Of a DNA stretch of 8,046 nt, positions 6,758 to 8,046 are shown in pieces. Source of the DNA: Bdellovibrionales bacterium (GTDB lineage: Bacteria; Bdellovibrionota; Bdellovibrionia; Bdellovibrionales; UBA1609). Below the pieces are notes generated by a model. The model saw nothing but the letters and a program-made list of their open reading frames with translations, searched no databases and was not told the origin of the DNA. Both the position numbers and the translations under genes were made by a program. Positions within the stretch are counted from its first letter, which is position 1. Each line of letters begins with the position of its first letter. The DNA is taken from the NCBI GenBank assembly GCA_020435025.1, contig JAGRAG010000369.1, forward strand, positions 1 to 8,046, in the 5' to 3' direction.

Positions 6758-7030
6758 ATGACAGATACCGATCAAGAAACGAATGATATCCCTCAGTCAA
6801 TAGAGGAACTTGTGTTGTTACAAAGAAAGTTTCTACATGATGTCGCTTCACCGCTAATGATAGCAATGGGAATGACCGATTCCGCGATCAGTCAATTGAC
6901 TGGCGAAGATCAAGAAAAGCTTAAAATGCGCCTAGAAAAGGCAAAAGTCGCCTTGCAAAGAATCGCCCTGATGATTAAGGAGAATCGCTCCACGCTTCAT
7001 ACAATGGGAGATGTTCATGGAAAAAAATAA
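6758..7030 (+). CDS. Small HisKA/DHp-like protein without an ATPase domain
   Basis: A 90-residue protein. Residues 22-36 (QRKFLHDVASPLMIA) match the H-box of HisKA dimerisation and phosphoacceptor domains, with His27 as the likely phosphorylated residue in the HDxxxPL pattern. A second helix, rich in Lys, Glu and Leu, covers about 50-75, giving the expected two-helix hairpin. There is no N, G1, F or G2 box: the protein stops right after the DHp region, so it cannot be a kinase alone. It could be a histidine phosphotransfer relay, a dimerisation or phosphatase partner, or a relic of a longer kinase. The ATG at 6758 has AGGA at 6743-6746, rather far upstream. Its end overlaps the response-regulator gene by 14 bases, which strongly suggests that the two proteins work together. 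The HisKA-like call is good; the role is inferred. Confidence 0.72.
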   Translation: MTDTDQETNDIPQSIEELVLLQRKFLHDVASPLMIAMGMTDSAISQLTGEDQEKLKMRLEKAKVALQRIALMIKENRSTLHTMGDVHGKK

Positions 7031-7415
7031 GTTTCCCGTTCAGCATATTTTATTTGTCGATGATGAGGCCGACCTATTGGATCTACTTAAATTGCAATTC
7101 GAAATGGAGGGCTTTTCGGTTTCTACCGCCGTCAATGGGGCTGAGGCTTTAGAAGTGATGGTGGATCAACTTCCTCATGTCATTGTTTCTGATTTCAATA
7201 TGCCGGTGATGAATGGCAAAGAGCTTCTTGCACAAGTAAAGTCTCAACATCCAAATATCCCATTTATTTTGTTTATCTCCGATGGCACTTTGTCGAAAGA
7301 AGAGGCCCTCAAATTAGGGTGTACCGAAGTTCTAGAAAAGCCCTTTGCACATGAAGACTTGCTAAGTGCCGTGCTGAGCAGCTTAGACCCTTCTTCCTTC
7401 AGCCACGTTGGCTAA
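7017..7415 (+). CDS. Single-domain response regulator (CheY-like receiver)
   Basis: A 132-residue receiver domain with no output domain. The acidic pocket is Asp15-Asp16 in FVDDE (13-17), the phosphoacceptor is Asp59 in VSDFNMP (57-63) with the following MNGKELL, and the conserved Lys is Lys108 in EKPF (107-110). The usual Thr/Ser-Ala switch before Gly is replaced by FISDGT (86-91), with Ser88 the likely equivalent after a one-residue shift. It should accept phosphate and act by protein contact, like CheY or Spo0F. I chose the ATG at 7017 because GGAG (7007-7010) lies six bases upstream; the ATG at 7011 in the same frame abuts that GGAG. The gene overlaps the HisKA-like gene, its probable phosphoryl partner, and lies 15 bases before the thioesterase gene. 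A complete sensor kinase must be encoded elsewhere. Confidence 0.9.
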   Translation: MEKNKFPVQHILFVDDEADLLDLLKLQFEMEGFSVSTAVNGAEALEVMVDQLPHVIVSDFNMPVMNGKELLAQVKSQHPNIPFILFISDGTLSKEEALKLGCTEVLEKPFAHEDLLSAVLSSLDPSSFSHVG

Positions 7416-7430
7416 TCCGTTAGGTAATTT

Positions 7431-7853
7431 ATGTCATTTTCCAAAGAGATATTCATTCACTTCGACGAAGGGGACCCTGCCGGAATCTTATTTTTTGGAA
7501 ACATCTTTGCTTTCGCTCATAGAGCTATTGAAGAGATGCTTGCTGAATCGCAAGTCGGATGGAAAAAGTGGTTTGCGACTCCTGGATATGGCGCTCCACT
7601 GAGACATGTCGAAGCGGAATTTATAAACCCGCTGCTGCCAGGGCAAACTTACTCGGTAACTGTCGAAGTGATAAAAGTCGGAGCCTCCTCTGTCCAATTT
7701 GAAACGCTTTTTCATCAGGGACAGACTCCCTGCGCGAAAGTAAAAACATCGCACGTATTTGTAGGTATAGGAGCAAACAAAAAAATCTCCAAAAAAGAAA
7801 TCCCGATTGAAATCAAAGAGTTTCTAATAAAGAAAGTAAAATCTCTTCCTTAA
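7431..7853 (+). CDS. Hotdog-fold acyl-CoA thioesterase, likely DHNA-CoA hydrolase
   Basis: A 140-residue protein of the 4-hydroxybenzoyl-CoA thioesterase family. The active-site signature is FDEGDPAGILFFGNIFAFAH (11-30), with Asp15 as the likely catalytic residue and the aromatic/Asn run that follows it. GAPLRHVEAEFINPLLPGQT (54-73) and KVKTSHVFVGI (103-113), with a closing KKEIPIEI (121-128), follow the pattern I recall for cyanobacterial DHNA-CoA thioesterase (Slr0204: ALPLVHASIDFFAP and THHVCIA). That enzyme releases 1,4-dihydroxy-2-naphthoate from its CoA ester, the substrate of MenA. The menA-like gene lies about 2 kb away on the other strand and an acyl-CoA ligase gene converges on this one. 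YbgC-type or general acyl-CoA thioesterase activity is the alternative. Start ATG is preceded by TTAGG at good spacing. It is probably cotranscribed with the receiver gene. Confidence 0.8.
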   Translation: MSFSKEIFIHFDEGDPAGILFFGNIFAFAHRAIEEMLAESQVGWKKWFATPGYGAPLRHVEAEFINPLLPGQTYSVTVEVIKVGASSVQFETLFHQGQTPCAKVKTSHVFVGIGANKKISKKEIPIEIKEFLIKKVKSLP

Positions 7854-7869
7854 AATCTCTCTGGATGAG

Positions 7870-8046
7870 TTAATAGCCTATTTTTTCTTTTAATTTTGTG
7901 AATAGGACTTTCCCGAGAGTTGATTTTGGGAGAGATTTTACAAAATAGAAATTGCGAGGTCGTTCATATGGCAAGAGCCTTTCGTTCAGCGCCTGAGCTA
8001 TCTCAAATCTTTTCGAAAAAGTCTCTGTCTCTAACACCAGTTCTAC
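7870..8046 (-). CDS. AMP-forming acyl-CoA ligase, C-terminal fragment (possible MenE), cut by window edge
   Basis: Reading from the right edge, 58 residues are present before a TAA at 7872-7870; the rest of the gene lies outside the window. The visible part is the hallmark C-terminal lobe of the ANL/AMP-binding ligase superfamily. It has NERLLPYERPRNFYFVKSLP (21-40) followed by KSTLGKVLFTKLKEKIG (41-57), matching the usual pattern of L-x-x-YxxPR, a hydrophobic strand and LPxTxxGKxxR. Lys46 in the GK pair is the catalytic lysine of the adenylation half-reaction. These enzymes adenylate a carboxylic acid and transfer it to CoA. With menA-like and DHNA-CoA thioesterase-like genes nearby, O-succinylbenzoate-CoA ligase (MenE) is the attractive candidate, but the fragment alone would also fit a fatty-acid or other acyl-CoA ligase. 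It converges on the thioesterase gene with 16 bases between the stops. Confidence 0.8.
   Translation of the reverse strand, partial: VELVLETETFSKRFEIAQALNERLLPYERPRNFYFVKSLPKSTLGKVLFTKLKEKIGY

Noticed and set aside
7408..7754. Overlapping frames at 7408-7602 (+) and 7488-7754 (-)
   Set aside because: Both are shadows of the thioesterase gene, whose frame carries the hotdog active-site pattern.

Overview
The window is about 42% GC and gene-dense. It holds eight complete protein genes and one cut off by the right edge. No tRNA, rRNA, CRISPR array, insertion sequence or phage gene is visible. An RsmJ-type rRNA methyltransferase, a menaquinone-type prenyl pathway, a SirB1-like protein and small HisKA and receiver proteins together suggest a Gram-negative proteobacterium-like chromosome. 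Bdellovibrionota is my best guess; this is inference from gene content and style, not from a marker gene.

Layout. Bases 1-197 contain a GC-rich perfect hairpin and no convincing gene. Next is a minus-strand SpoIIE/RsbU-type PP2C-like protein (198-1094) that has lost most metal-binding residues. It is divergent from a plus-strand SirB1/transglutaminase-like protein (1201-2070). Four minus-strand genes then read right to left from a probable promoter at 6600-6627: polyprenyl diphosphate synthase (5620-6558), MenA/UbiA-like prenyltransferase (4568-5623), rsmJ (3801-4577) and a Na/Pi-cotransporter-like membrane protein with a PhoU-like tail (2089-3738). The first three overlap or abut, which suggests translational coupling.

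To the right of that promoter, a divergent plus-strand set encodes a 90-residue HisKA-like protein with no ATPase domain (6758-7030), an overlapping single-domain response regulator (7017-7415) and a hotdog thioesterase resembling DHNA-CoA hydrolase (7431-7853). Converging on it from the right edge is the C-terminus of an AMP-forming acyl-CoA ligase (7870-8046), plausibly MenE.

How they fit together. MenE (OSB-CoA ligase), DHNA-CoA thioesterase, a long-chain polyprenyl diphosphate synthase and MenA would cover the CoA-activation, CoA-hydrolysis, side-chain and prenylation steps of menaquinone synthesis. They lie within about 3.5 kb but on both strands. The small two-component pair shares a probable transcript with the thioesterase. 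The most unusual features are the predicted pseudophosphatase, the ATPase-less HisKA/receiver pair, and the altered motifs in the prenyltransferase and the Na/Pi-like transporter.
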